Shown: positions 7,704-16,615, numbered from the stretch's first letter. The stretch is DNA of 64,000 bases from Brevibacillus_H ginsengisoli (GCF_050113715.1 NZ_JBNJQR010000002.1:620001-684000); one strand, 5' to 3'. A program made the numbers and translations. The notes: generated by a model from the letters alone, not told the origin.

Positions 7704-7724
7704 ATAGTCGTTATCTCACTAACG
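7704..7724 (+). promoter_or_regulatory. second copy of the candidate TrmB box, before the permease
   Basis: ATAGT-N8-CACTAACG at 7704-7724 matches the copy at 6829-6849 in both half-elements and in spacing, and a further CT-N-A match follows. It lies 50 bp before the permease start. Confidence 0.55.
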
Positions 7725-7775
7725 TCTTAGGTTTCATTGATTTTTCATCCCGCATAAGAAAGGTGCCAGACAAAC

Positions 7776-9122
7776 ATGAGCAATCAAACACAAGGATTAG
7801 CACGTAATTTGCAATCGCGTCATATCATGATGATCGCCCTTGGCGGATCAATCGGTTCTGGAATTTTTAAAGGAAGCAGCGACTCGATCAGTCTGGCTGG
7901 GCCGGGAGTTCTCGTTTCCTATGTGATCGGCGGACTTCTCCTGTTAGCTGTGATGCAAGGATTAGCCGAGATGGTAGTTAATACTCGCGGTGCCAGAACC
8001 TATCTAGACCTTATTGATCGTTCTGTGGGGAGTTTCGCAGGCTACTCCGTTGGCTGGATGTCATGGTTTATGTACGTCGTGGTCATGGCCGCGGAAATCG
8101 CCGCAGCCTCCTCCTTCCTGCAATATTGGTTTAGTACGACACCGCTTTGGGTGCTCTCTTTATTCGTCTCGTTGGCGATTACTGCGTTAAATCTGTTCAA
8201 AGTAAATATTTATGGAGAAGTCGAATACTTTTTGACAGGAATTAAAGTAAGTGTGCTCGTCCTCTTCATTCTCCTTGGGGGCTACATGCTTTTCTTCGGG
8301 ATTGAAGGACATCCTGCTGTGGGATTCGGGAATCTCACCCAAGAAGGAGGGTTTCTCCCTCATGGTTTAACAGGAGTTGCAGCATCCATGCTCGTCGTCA
8401 TGTTCTCTTTTGGTGGCGCTGAAATGATTGGAACGACACTTGCCGAAACCGAACACCCTGAAAAAGTGATACCCCGTGCCGCACGAGGTATCATCATGCG
8501 AATCTTGCTGTTTTACGCTTTGCCGATTCTCGTGATTGTTAGCTTGATTCCCTGGAACCAGATTTCTGCTTCGACCAGTCCTTTTATCACGGTATTCGAA
8601 ACGATGGGAATCCCTTATGTTGCTGATTTGATGAATTTCGTCATGCTGATAGCCGTATTCTCGGCTGCGAATTCCAGTATGTACGCCTCTTCGCGAATGC
8701 TTTTTGCCAAAGCGCAGGATGGACATGCTCCGAAGTTTATTGCCGGGCTGTCCAATCAACAAAGTCCAGTTCGGGCGATTTTGATCTGTGCCGCATTTTT
8801 ATATATTGGCGTGATTTTCGCGTTCTTTGCGGAAAGTCAGACATTCTCTTATCTGATGATCATTCCAGCTTATACGGTCATGACGGTTTGGATTATGCTG
8901 TTGGTTGCTCATCTGAGAAGCGGTAAGTTGGGGCGAACTGCGGGAGGCTACCGAGCAAAAGGCTATCCGTTCACCTCTTGGGTTTCCTTGATTTGTTTAC
9001 TGATCATCTTCATTGCTGTGGTCGTCACTTCTCCTGTACAAGGAACTGCTTGTTTCGCTATCTTGCTGCTTTGCATTCTCGGCAGCTATCTGCTAAATCA
9101 ACGGAAATCAGCGAAACAATAA
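7776..9122 (+). CDS. amino-acid/polyamine permease (APC superfamily, AAT type)
   Basis: 448 residues with about twelve hydrophobic helices. The N-terminus ALGGSIGSGIFKGSS is the unwound TM1 substrate-binding motif of amino-acid permeases, and GGAEMIGTTLAETEHPEKVIPRA marks the TM6 region and following loop. The substrate could be an amino acid, GABA or an amine. The TrmB-like regulator upstream and shared box suggest substrate-dependent control. The start has a GAAAGGTG site. Confidence 0.87.
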   Translation: MSNQTQGLARNLQSRHIMMIALGGSIGSGIFKGSSDSISLAGPGVLVSYVIGGLLLLAVMQGLAEMVVNTRGARTYLDLIDRSVGSFAGYSVGWMSWFMYVVVMAAEIAAASSFLQYWFSTTPLWVLSLFVSLAITALNLFKVNIYGEVEYFLTGIKVSVLVLFILLGGYMLFFGIEGHPAVGFGNLTQEGGFLPHGLTGVAASMLVVMFSFGGAEMIGTTLAETEHPEKVIPRAARGIIMRILLFYALPILVIVSLIPWNQISASTSPFITVFETMGIPYVADLMNFVMLIAVFSAANSSMYASSRMLFAKAQDGHAPKFIAGLSNQQSPVRAILICAAFLYIGVIFAFFAESQTFSYLMIIPAYTVMTVWIMLLVAHLRSGKLGRTAGGYRAKGYPFTSWVSLICLLIIFIAVVVTSPVQGTACFAILLLCILGSYLLNQRKSAKQ

Positions 9123-9143
9123 CCCTTGCTGAAAACTATATAA

Positions 9144-9188
9144 AAGCAAAAAGACAACAGGACGATAATCTGTTGTCTTTTTGCTTTC
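9144..9188. terminator. strong bidirectional terminator
   Basis: An 18-bp perfect stem (9144-9161 with 9171-9188), A-rich on one arm and T-rich on the other, sits between the convergent permease and LigB-AMMECR1 genes. Confidence 0.93.
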
Positions 9189-9195
9189 GGTGTTC

Positions 9196-10602
9196 TTATG
9201 TGTACCGTACCACTTCAAAGCGATACATCGTTACATTCTGATCGTCTTGTGCAATGCCCGCTTTCTCCCTGGTAATCGCAATCTGTTGCGTCACGGTGTC
9301 TACTCCCTCCAGATTCGGCAGCAAAAGCCCGCTGGATTGCCCATTTGTGATAATTAAACCGAAACGTTTAGGATCTAACTGGGATAAATCGGTCACATGT
9401 TCTTCTGGTGCGAGAATGTCTACTGAATATATGAGATCTGCAAGCTCTTCTTCCTCTACGGGATAAAAGCGTTCATCTTCTGTCCCGGCGGCAATGGCAT
9501 TTTGAATGATTTCTTCTGAGATGGATGAATGAACTGGCTTGATGGTACCAATGCACCCTCTCAAGCGCTCCGCCTGCTTGATGGAGACGAAACAGCCCGC
9601 CTGCTTCTTCATCTCCTCCGGCAATAATTCTGGTACATCAAGAATTCTTCCCTCACGTACATAGGTTTCCAAGGCTTCTCTCGCCAAACGAACAAAGGCA
9701 GACTCTTTTAGCCTAATATTCTCAAGCTGTTGAAGTCTATATTGCTTCAACTCCTTGTACAAGGAAACAGTCTCTGATGAAGTGGGTTCAAAGGAAGCGA
9801 CTGTATATCCGACACCGAACGGTCCCTCATATGATAAGAGATGCCCGCTTACCTTCACTTGATCAAACACGCCTAGAAGGATTGCAAAAGGTGCCAGCGT
9901 ATCCTCTGCCGCCTTCTCCAAGAAGTCCTGATCCAGCGCGTATAAGGCCATCCAATCGGAAGTTTGGATACTTTGCCGCAACCGCAGGTCAAAGACTTGT
10001 CCCTCTTCGCGATATCCTGAGGGCGCGTCAGCCTTCAGGGCATGCGAATTATCTCCGCTTGCGATGATGACGGAGCTTCGTCCTAATGCTTCAATCGCTT
10101 TTCTTACACTCGATCCTGCCTGTAGCAATATCTCGTGGGAAACAAACCCTGGGGATAAAAGGACAACGTTTCCATCAAATCCAGCCTCCTGCAAGTAATG
10201 AAGCGGAAGGATGGCGGCATAGTCTAATTCTTGTGGGATATGGTAGCGTTTCTTGATCGTGTCATTTACCAAGAATACCGGGAGTCCTGCCGTTTGAGCC
10301 TGTCGTATTATTTCATGCGTCAACTCTTGATCACTCTTTACCTGATAGGAGCCTGATACTCCAAAGTCAGACAAATCTCCACGCAACAACTTACCGTCCA
10401 TTACCGAGACAGCGTCTTCGAACATCGGTCCATGTGGCGAGATAATGACAATGACTTCCGGTTCCAAACGAACGATTTGCTTCGTAAGCTCCCTCATGGC
10501 TGATTGCGTATTTTTCACATGAGAAATCTCTTCTTTCCCAATTGAAGGAATCAGCAATGGAGGATGCGGCATCAGAGCGCCGAGCAGGATGGTTTGTTTC
10601 AA
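9196..10602 (-). CDS. LigB-like extradiol dioxygenase fused to AMMECR1 domain (AmmeMemoRadiSam protein A type)
   Basis: A 468-residue two-domain protein. Residues about 1-260 form a LigB/class III extradiol dioxygenase-type fold, with metal-ligand histidines in MPHPPL near the N-terminus, in the strand ISPHGP, and further on around ASGDNSH. Residues about 300-468 are an AMMECR1 domain with the invariant LRGCIGT. The start is a TTG at 10602, because AAGGAGAGG lies 6 nt upstream; the longer ATG (10638) has no ribosome site. AMMECR1, Memo and a radical-SAM enzyme usually travel together and their shared reaction is unknown. No radical-SAM partner of that type is nearby. Confidence 0.85.
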   Translation of the reverse strand: MKQTILLGALMPHPPLLIPSIGKEEISHVKNTQSAMRELTKQIVRLEPEVIVIISPHGPMFEDAVSVMDGKLLRGDLSDFGVSGSYQVKSDQELTHEIIRQAQTAGLPVFLVNDTIKKRYHIPQELDYAAILPLHYLQEAGFDGNVVLLSPGFVSHEILLQAGSSVRKAIEALGRSSVIIASGDNSHALKADAPSGYREEGQVFDLRLRQSIQTSDWMALYALDQDFLEKAAEDTLAPFAILLGVFDQVKVSGHLLSYEGPFGVGYTVASFEPTSSETVSLYKELKQYRLQQLENIRLKESAFVRLAREALETYVREGRILDVPELLPEEMKKQAGCFVSIKQAERLRGCIGTIKPVHSSISEEIIQNAIAAGTEDERFYPVEEEELADLIYSVDILAPEEHVTDLSQLDPKRFGLIITNGQSSGLLLPNLEGVDTVTQQIAITREKAGIAQDDQNVTMYRFEVVRYT

Positions 10603-10736
10603 CTTGATCCTCTCCTTCCCTAAACTAATTGTATCCATTTACCAAGATGTTGGTTAGTATATCCAAACTTCGGTACACAATAATAGGAGAATACGATTCG
10701 AAGGTCCTCACCTCAATGATCAAAGGAGCATCTAGT

Positions 10737-11105
10737 ATGTCCGAAATCATGATGAATCCACAACTTCGCCAACAAACTGATGAAATTATCCGCGGCTTAA
10801 CTTTCACCAAAAATTTCCGCTCTGCCACCGCCGAAGAATGGTATGTATTCCTCCCCGGGTTTCAGGACCCTCAGACACAGGGAGCCGCTGGCAAAGTGAT
10901 TATTCATTATGATTTATTCGGAAATCGGGACGTTTTTATCAACACCACAGTCATATTTGATGATCCAGCTTTGTTCGATCCCCAGGTTCATCCCATGGTT
11001 TATTCTATCGTCGATGAACTGGTCAATCGTTTAGTGGGTTATGCCAATACCTTATTAAGTGTTCATGCGGGTGAGAATTCTTACCAGGCGGAATATATCA
11101 GCTGA
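10737..11105 (+). CDS. hypothetical protein
   Basis: 122 residues starting MSEIMMNPQ, placed at the ATG 8 nt after AAAGGAG; a longer frame from 10629 lacks a good site. It is soluble, with a helical N-terminus, a beta-rich middle (VIIHYDLFGNRDVFINTTVIF) and a long C-terminal helix. It is divergent from the LigB-AMMECR1 gene across about 135 bp. I do not recognise the family. Confidence 0.65.
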   Translation: MSEIMMNPQLRQQTDEIIRGLTFTKNFRSATAEEWYVFLPGFQDPQTQGAAGKVIIHYDLFGNRDVFINTTVIFDDPALFDPQVHPMVYSIVDELVNRLVGYANTLLSVHAGENSYQAEYIS

Positions 11106-11110
11106 TGGAT

Positions 11111-11140
11111 AAGTCTGATAACATGTTATCAGGCTTCTTT
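11111..11140 (+). terminator. terminator after the hypothetical gene
   Basis: AAGTCTGATAA pairs with TTATCAGGCTT around CATG, followed by CTTTA. Confidence 0.7.
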
Positions 11141-11231
11141 ACATATTTTGATAATAGGATAAGCGCTGATCTCACTCGGCTATTATTTGAATTTTCCAAA
11201 ATTATTTTGCAGGAAGGATGGGGGATTTCTT

Positions 11232-12833
11232 ATGGCACGCACATCCTTATTCCAACAGTTGCAACAATCACTTGCCGTCGCGCGCGAGGCATGGAAGCGG
11301 AACGTTCCGGTTGAACAAGTGATTGAGGAGCATGCCCAGAAGGCTTTTAGCAGACGGGAATTTTTGCACCAAGCCGCGATGCTTACGGCAGCCGTGGCGG
11401 TTCCCAGCTTCTTGTGGAATCTCAATCCTCAAGAAGCCCATGCCGCAACCGCTCCCAAAATCGCCGTTATTGGAGCCGGACTCGCCGGGCTAACCTGTGC
11501 CTATCGGTTAAAGCAGGCTGGATTAACTGCGCAGGTGTATGAAGCCTCCTCACGGGTGGGCGGTCGTTGTTGGTCGCGTAGAGGTGATTTTGAGGATGGA
11601 CAAATTGCAGAACATGGCGGCGAATTGATTGACCAGGATCATAAAGCGATTCGTCATTTGGCTCAGGAACTCGGACTAACCCTGGATAATCTGGTATCTG
11701 CCGAGAAAAACGGAACACAACCCCTCTATTATTTTGACAATGAACCCTATACCTATACGCAGGCGACACGAGATATCAAAGATATTTGGCAGAAGCTTCA
11801 TCGAGATGTCATTGCGGCAGGCTTTCCCACTCTGTACAACAGCTATACGGATAGAGGGTATGCATTAGACCATATGTCCATCGTTGACTGGATTGAAGAG
11901 AGCGTGCAGAACGGGATGAACTCCAAACTGGGCAAGTTGCTCGATGTTGCCTACAACATTGAATTTGGAGGAGAATCCAGTGATCAAAGCTCGCTGAACT
12001 TACTTTATCTATTAGGCTATCTCGGTCAGGGACAGTTACGGATGTTTGGGGCATCCAATGAGAAATATCACGTTCGGGGAGGCAATGATCGAATCGCCAC
12101 TAGTCTCGCAAATTATCTGGACGGTCAAATCCACACAGGAGAAGAATTAACAGCGATCCGCAAAAATAGCGACGATACCTATTCTCTCACATTCGGCTCA
12201 CGGGACATCCAAGCGGATATTGTGGTCATGACAATCCCCTTCTCCATTCTTCGCTCTTCTGTTGACTACAGCGATGCTGATTTTCGCAAGTTGAAAAAGA
12301 CGGCGATTGAAGAATATGGATTTGGTACCAACTCCAAGCTGTTTGTTCAATTCACGGACCGCCACTGGGAAGGACTGAACTGTAACGGAGATACCATTTC
12401 AGACACCGGTTATCAAAATACGTGGGAAGTTTCACGGGGACAGGGCGGCCGCAGTGGTATCTTGGTGAACTATACAGGGGGCCTCATCGGGGAAAGTTTC
12501 AACACAGGATCTCCTACTTCCCGAGCCCAGCAATTTCTCCAGCAGATTGAACCCGTATTGCCAGGCATCCGAGATAAGTGGAACGGTCGGGCCGAAATTG
12601 ACTATTGGACAGGGTACCGTTGGACGAAAGGCTCCTACGCCTATTATCGTGTCGGACAATATACCAAATTTGCCGGAATTGAGCGTGAAGCGGAAGGCAA
12701 TTGCTACTTCGCTGGGGAGCATACCTCCATTGACTATCAGGGATACCTGAACGGTGCGGTTGATTCAGGCGAGCAAGCTGCTAAAGCGATTGTTGCTAGC
12801 AGTAAATCGGTGAAGAAGGTGAAACGCAAGTAA
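11232..12833 (+). CDS. Tat-exported flavin monoamine oxidase
   Basis: 533 residues. An unusually long leader of about 38 residues precedes the twin-arginine motif SRREFL, a hydrophobic run and a likely Ala-His-Ala cleavage site, so the folded flavoprotein is predicted to cross the membrane by Tat. The FAD motif IAVIGAGLAGLTCAYRL follows directly. The C-terminal FAD motif FAGEHTSIDYQGYLNGAVDSG is typical of monoamine and L-amino-acid oxidases. The substrate could be a polyamine, an aromatic amine or an amino acid; products would be aldehyde or ketoacid, ammonia and H2O2. A GGGGGA site lies before the ATG at 11232. It is monocistronic. Confidence 0.9.
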   Translation: MARTSLFQQLQQSLAVAREAWKRNVPVEQVIEEHAQKAFSRREFLHQAAMLTAAVAVPSFLWNLNPQEAHAATAPKIAVIGAGLAGLTCAYRLKQAGLTAQVYEASSRVGGRCWSRRGDFEDGQIAEHGGELIDQDHKAIRHLAQELGLTLDNLVSAEKNGTQPLYYFDNEPYTYTQATRDIKDIWQKLHRDVIAAGFPTLYNSYTDRGYALDHMSIVDWIEESVQNGMNSKLGKLLDVAYNIEFGGESSDQSSLNLLYLLGYLGQGQLRMFGASNEKYHVRGGNDRIATSLANYLDGQIHTGEELTAIRKNSDDTYSLTFGSRDIQADIVVMTIPFSILRSSVDYSDADFRKLKKTAIEEYGFGTNSKLFVQFTDRHWEGLNCNGDTISDTGYQNTWEVSRGQGGRSGILVNYTGGLIGESFNTGSPTSRAQQFLQQIEPVLPGIRDKWNGRAEIDYWTGYRWTKGSYAYYRVGQYTKFAGIEREAEGNCYFAGEHTSIDYQGYLNGAVDSGEQAAKAIVASSKSVKKVKRK

Positions 12834-12838
12834 TGATC

Positions 12839-12868
12839 AAAAAGGGCTGCTACAGAGCAGCCCTTTTA
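12839..12868 (+). terminator. terminator after the amine oxidase
   Basis: AAAAAGGGCTGCT and AGCAGCCCTTTT pair around ACAG. Confidence 0.92.
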
Positions 12869-12979
12869 ATATGGAACCATTTGAATGTGCCTATTATCTA
12901 ACTTTGTATTTTTCTTCAAGTTTTCCTCTATTTTTACTATAATGGTATAAACTACACGAATACAAAGGACGATTTGGTC

Positions 12980-13255
12980 ATGCCTTTTTTTATTGGAACT
13001 GCGTTTTGGTTATTGTCTATTGCCTATAGCTTCTATCGATGGAATACGATCAGGCCTGAAAGCTTTTTATCCGAATACAACTACATAGGTGCTACATTAT
13101 ACGGTGAAATTGGAACTCTCCTGTATCTTCTCTATTTACTCCTTGTGTTTTGGTACAAAGAGAAATGGAAAAATGCATTAATCACATTGGGAGTCCTCAT
13201 CATTTGTTTTTGTATTTTAAGGACTTACGGTTCATTACATCTATTTGGAGTTTAA
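12980..13255 (+). CDS. small membrane protein, unknown
   Basis: 91 residues with three hydrophobic helices (about 2-17, 42-60 and 66-80) and a YKEKWKN basic loop. The ATG at 12980 is preferred over a TTG two codons upstream for its spacing to AAAGGA. It is the first of three small membrane-protein genes in a row on the same strand. No family recognised. Confidence 0.6.
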   Translation: MPFFIGTAFWLLSIAYSFYRWNTIRPESFLSEYNYIGATLYGEIGTLLYLLYLLLVFWYKEKWKNALITLGVLIICFCILRTYGSLHLFGV

Positions 13256-13302
13256 CCATGAAATTCCCTATTACAAATTATTTTTACTAGGAGAAAACCA
13301 CG

Positions 13303-13605
13303 ATGATGAAGAAGGTTTTAAAATCATGGACTTTTTGGTTAACACTTATTGCTACCCTTATTTGCCTGAATGATGCGCTATATGAAAACAGCAGATTTAT
13401 GTATCAACAGCATTTGGGATTGGCTTTGGATCCGCTTTATAGCGAATTTGCTTTTAGTGAGCCCTATCGCTCATTATTTTTTGAGGATGCAGGATTTCTA
13501 AAAGCACTTCCCCTAGCCTACTATACCAGAATTGGATTGTCACTCATCTACGGCCTTATCATAGACTTCATAGTGATGTTCATTCGAAAGGCAAGAACGA
13601 ACTAA
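13303..13605 (+). CDS. small membrane protein, unknown
   Basis: 100 residues: a hydrophobic helix near the N-terminus (about 9-24), a tyrosine- and phenylalanine-rich extracytoplasmic-looking stretch, and a second helix (about 76-93) followed by RKART. An AGGAG site lies 9 nt before the first ATG. It probably forms one small transcription unit with the genes on either side. Confidence 0.6.
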   Translation: MMKKVLKSWTFWLTLIATLICLNDALYENSRFMYQQHLGLALDPLYSEFAFSEPYRSLFFEDAGFLKALPLAYYTRIGLSLIYGLIIDFIVMFIRKARTN

Positions 13606-13648
13606 GCCAAAGGAAAAAACGATCGAAGTTTGTGTGAGGTGGTTAGCC

Positions 13649-13888
13649 ATGAAACATCAGGATGATAGCGTAGCTGTCTTAAAAACGAGGCAAAAACTAT
13701 TATTTGGAATGTTGATGTGTTTCTTTCTTATGTATTTACTGCCCAATTTATTCAGTAATACTGAGGGAAATCTTTTTTCCGTGACGTTTCTCTCTAAAAC
13801 TATCCTCCCGACCATCATTCTGTACTTGATCATTCATTATCTGCTTGTCCCCTACTGGTCAAAAATTAAAGCATGGTTTAACAATTAG
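13649..13888 (+). CDS. small membrane protein, unknown
   Basis: 79 residues. It has a charged N-terminus, two hydrophobic segments (about 17-32 and 49-68) and a basic end. The ATG at 13649 has GAGGTGG 6 nt upstream, whereas the in-frame GTG at 13634 overlaps that site. Its 3' end runs straight into a fragment of an acetyltransferase gene, so the end of this gene may itself be a rearrangement junction. Confidence 0.55.
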   Translation: MKHQDDSVAVLKTRQKLLFGMLMCFFLMYLLPNLFSNTEGNLFSVTFLSKTILPTIILYLIIHYLLVPYWSKIKAWFNN

Positions 13889-14030
13889 CTTTTCTGAGGA
13901 GCATGCAGCGTCCCGCCGAGTATTGGAGAAGGCCGGAATGAATCTGGATGAAGTTGTGCCTGATTCTACTGAAATCAATGGCAAGATGGTGAATGACTGT
14001 TTTTATTCGTTGGAGAAAGTAAATCATTAA
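13887..14030 (+). pseudogene. C-terminal fragment of a RimJ/RimL-type GNAT acetyltransferase
   Basis: The frame reads EEHAASRRVLEKAGM, then a tail ending NDCFYSLEKVNH. This is the last part of a GNAT domain (motif B, where Asn/Ser-x-x-Ser-x-x-Val-x-x-Lys-x-Gly is typical). No motif A, start codon or ribosome site belongs to it; the frame upstream is that of the membrane-protein gene. It is best read as the remnant of a deleted gene. Confidence 0.7.
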
Positions 14031-14068
14031 AAAACAAAGTCCTTCGGAAAACCCGCAAGGACTTTGTT
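14028..14068 (-). terminator. terminator of the flavohemoprotein gene
   Basis: On the minus strand a 12-bp stem (14057-14068 with 14033-14044) is followed by a T run made by the A's at 14028-14034. Confidence 0.85.
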
Positions 14069-14087
14069 CAATCTGTTTCCTCCATTT

Positions 14088-15368
14088 TTACTCCGATTCA
14101 ATATCTCCAAATGAACCAAAGAACTCATAGTGAATTCGATCCGGTGAAACTCCCCATTGTTTCAGAGCCTTATAGATTGCTTTCATAAACGGAGTAGGTC
14201 CACAAAAATAGAAATCCGCATTCTTATCCGAAACAATTTCTTTTAGCCAATCGAGGGTGATGTACCCTTCTTTATCGTAATTTCGCGCTGCTTTATCTTC
14301 ATCTGTTGGTGATTGATAGACCACGTAAGATTTTACTTGACTATGATCAGCCGTTACCTTTTGGATGTGATCGTTAAAAGCATGCACTTTTCCATTTAAC
14401 GCGGCGGAAATATACGTGACATTGCGTTCGGGCTGTTCTGCCACCAATGTATTCAGCATACTCATAAGTGGCGTTAAACCAACTCCTCCGCATAGTAATA
14501 CCACTGGAGATGTTGACTTCAGATCCAAATAAAAATCTCCGGCAGGCGCTGTAATTTGAACGGTGTCGCCTTCTTTTACATGCTTGTGCAGCATGTTTGA
14601 TACTACTCCCGCAGGATATCCCTCTTCCAACGCATCCTCTCGTTTCACGCTGATTCGATAATAATCCAAACCCGGACGATCTGATAAACTATATTGTCTT
14701 AGCTGTGTGTAAGGCTCTGATTCCATTTTAATGGTGATAAATTGGCCGGGTGTAAAACTAGCGATTTTTCCATCGGCAGGTTTTAAATAGAATGACGTGA
14801 TAACCTCGCTTTCTTTCACTTTACGATCTACGATAAATGGTTTATAACCTGCCCAGCCCCCCGGTTGTGTTTCGGCTGTTTGGTACTTGAGATCTTCTAG
14901 CCGAATGAATACATCGGCGATGACAGCGTAAGCGTCTGCCCAAGCGTCGATAATCTCATCTGTGGCGGCGTCCCCTAGCACTTCTTTAATCGCTTGCAAT
15001 AAATTTTGGCCAACAATGGGGTAATGCTCTGGTTTGACCTGAAGACTTCGATGTTTCTCGGCGATACGTTCCAAGACCGGCATGATTTTACTCATGTCTT
15101 CAATGTTAGCCGCTGCTCCATATACCGCGTCGGCTAGAGCTTTGGGTTGATGTCCGGTGATTTGATGTGTCATGTTGAAAATATTTTTTAATTCAGGATG
15201 AGATTCAAACATCCGACGATAAAATTGTTTCGTAATCGCCTCACCATGCTCCGCAACTACAGGTAATGTGGCTTTGATGACCGCTAATTTCTTTGGATCC
15301 AGTTTTTTTACTGTTTGCAGGACGTCTTGGTAAGCGTTAGTTGATTGGGTTGTCTGTGCGTTAGTCAT
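14088..15368 (-). CDS. hmp: flavohemoprotein, nitric oxide dioxygenase
   Basis: 426 residues in three parts. The globin domain (about 1-145) has the proximal heme His in KPEHYPIVGQNLL. The FAD-binding reductase domain (about 155-260) has RQYSLSD. The NAD-binding domain (about 265-400) has VVLLCGGVGLTPL and the FYFCGP nicotinamide-site motif. It turns nitric oxide and O2 into nitrate using NAD(P)H. The ATG at 15368 sits behind GAGGTG; an in-frame GTG three codons up overlaps that site. It is monocistronic with its own terminator. I could not find a convincing NsrR operator upstream. Confidence 0.95.
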   Translation of the reverse strand: MTNAQTTQSTNAYQDVLQTVKKLDPKKLAVIKATLPVVAEHGEAITKQFYRRMFESHPELKNIFNMTHQITGHQPKALADAVYGAAANIEDMSKIMPVLERIAEKHRSLQVKPEHYPIVGQNLLQAIKEVLGDAATDEIIDAWADAYAVIADVFIRLEDLKYQTAETQPGGWAGYKPFIVDRKVKESEVITSFYLKPADGKIASFTPGQFITIKMESEPYTQLRQYSLSDRPGLDYYRISVKREDALEEGYPAGVVSNMLHKHVKEGDTVQITAPAGDFYLDLKSTSPVVLLCGGVGLTPLMSMLNTLVAEQPERNVTYISAALNGKVHAFNDHIQKVTADHSQVKSYVVYQSPTDEDKAARNYDKEGYITLDWLKEIVSDKNADFYFCGPTPFMKAIYKALKQWGVSPDRIHYEFFGSFGDIESE

Positions 15369-15455
15369 GATGGACACCTCGTTATTTCGTATTCGTCAGG
15401 ATTCAAGTATTTCCAATTGGTTATTTTTCTATGTTTTGGTTGAGTTAAAGCAAAG

Positions 15456-15488
15456 AACCTTGCTCTCATACAGCGGAGCAAGGTTTTC
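15456..15488 (-). terminator. terminator of the minus-strand pot operon
   Basis: AACCTTGCTC pairs with GAGCAAGGTT around a 10-nt loop between potA and hmp, followed by a T-rich tail on the minus strand. Confidence 0.8.
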
Positions 15489-15525
15489 CTGTTAACCCAA
15501 GACTCATTCATAACAAAACACAAGC

Positions 15526-16602
15526 CTAAGACGTAAGTACAACAGCCTGATTACTTTCCCAGCTTAAAAACACGTCTTCCCCCGGTTGAAAAACGCTGCT
15601 TGAAGCGGCTGATTGCACAACGACTACCTCTGAACCTCTTGAGAGTTTTACTATCATTTTGTACGCCGCTCCGACGAACACCAGCTCAGAAACCCTGCCT
15701 TGCAATCCGGCTTTTCCTTCTGCCATCGTCTTACCTACGGAGATCAGTTCCGGTCGAATGGAGAGTACGATTTCCTTGTTATTCCCCTCTTCCTTGATCT
15801 CTTGCGGAATATGAAACAGAATCCCTTCAATCTCCACTTGGCTGCCAGACTCCCTGCTTGACTTAATGGTACCCTTGAGCAGGTTGGTTTCACCGATAAA
15901 ATCCGCTACGAATCTAGTTTGTGGTCGATTGTAAATCTCGGTAGGCGGGGCAATTTGTTCGATGAAGCCGTTGTTCATGACCGCTACCCGATCTGACATC
16001 GTGAGTGCTTCCTCTTGATCATGCGTGACATAAATAAAGGTAATGCCAAGTCTTTGCTGCAGATGCTTTAGCTCAAGCTGCATTTGCTTGCGCAGCTTCA
16101 AATCAAGCGCGCCCAAAGGTTCGTCGAGCAACAGAACCTTCGGATTATTCACAATCGCTCTTGCGACGGCGATCCGTTGCTGTTGTCCGCCTGATAGCTC
16201 GCGAGGTTTACGGCTTGCGTAAGCTTCCATTTGCACGATACGAAGCGCATCTTGGACCCGCTCGTTGATTTCAGATTTAGATACGCCTTTCATCTTGAGT
16301 CCATACCCGATATTCTCCTTTAATGTCATATGAGGAAAAAGAGCATAGTTTTGAAACACGGTATTAATATCCCGTTTGTTCGGTGGCAGGTTGGCTACAT
16401 TTTTCCCATCCAACAGGATCTCCCCTGATGTCGGATGCTCGAAACCGGCAATCATGCGTAAAGTCGTGGTTTTGCCGCAGCCGCTCGGTCCTAACAAGGT
16501 GAGAAATTCGCCTTGATAGATGTCCACATCCAGTCCCTTCACAATCTGCTGTTCACCAAATTGCTTTTTCACTCCCACTAAACGAACCGCTACCTCTTTC
16601 AT
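15526..16602 (-). CDS. potA: spermidine/putrescine ABC transporter ATP-binding protein (set 1)
   Basis: 358 residues. Walker A is GPSGCGKTT (about 38-46), the signature is LSGGQQQR, Walker B is LLLDEPLGALD, and the switch His is in VTHDQEEA. The C-terminal third is the TOBE/OB regulatory domain of PotA/CysA-type ATPases. It is the last gene of potD-potB-potC-potA, 13 bp after potC, with an AGGAGGAAG ribosome site. It is about 60% similar by eye to the second PotA at 21875, so the sets are related but not a fresh duplication. Confidence 0.93.
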   Translation of the reverse strand: MKEVAVRLVGVKKQFGEQQIVKGLDVDIYQGEFLTLLGPSGCGKTTTLRMIAGFEHPTSGEILLDGKNVANLPPNKRDINTVFQNYALFPHMTLKENIGYGLKMKGVSKSEINERVQDALRIVQMEAYASRKPRELSGGQQQRIAVARAIVNNPKVLLLDEPLGALDLKLRKQMQLELKHLQQRLGITFIYVTHDQEEALTMSDRVAVMNNGFIEQIAPPTEIYNRPQTRFVADFIGETNLLKGTIKSSRESGSQVEIEGILFHIPQEIKEEGNNKEIVLSIRPELISVGKTMAEGKAGLQGRVSELVFVGAAYKMIVKLSRGSEVVVVQSAASSSVFQPGEDVFLSWESNQAVVLTS

Positions 16603-16615
16603 AGTGTTCTTCCTC

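Noticed and set aside
15369..15455. NsrR operator upstream of hmp
   Set aside because: AT-rich sequence is present but no convincing dyad matching the usual NsrR site.
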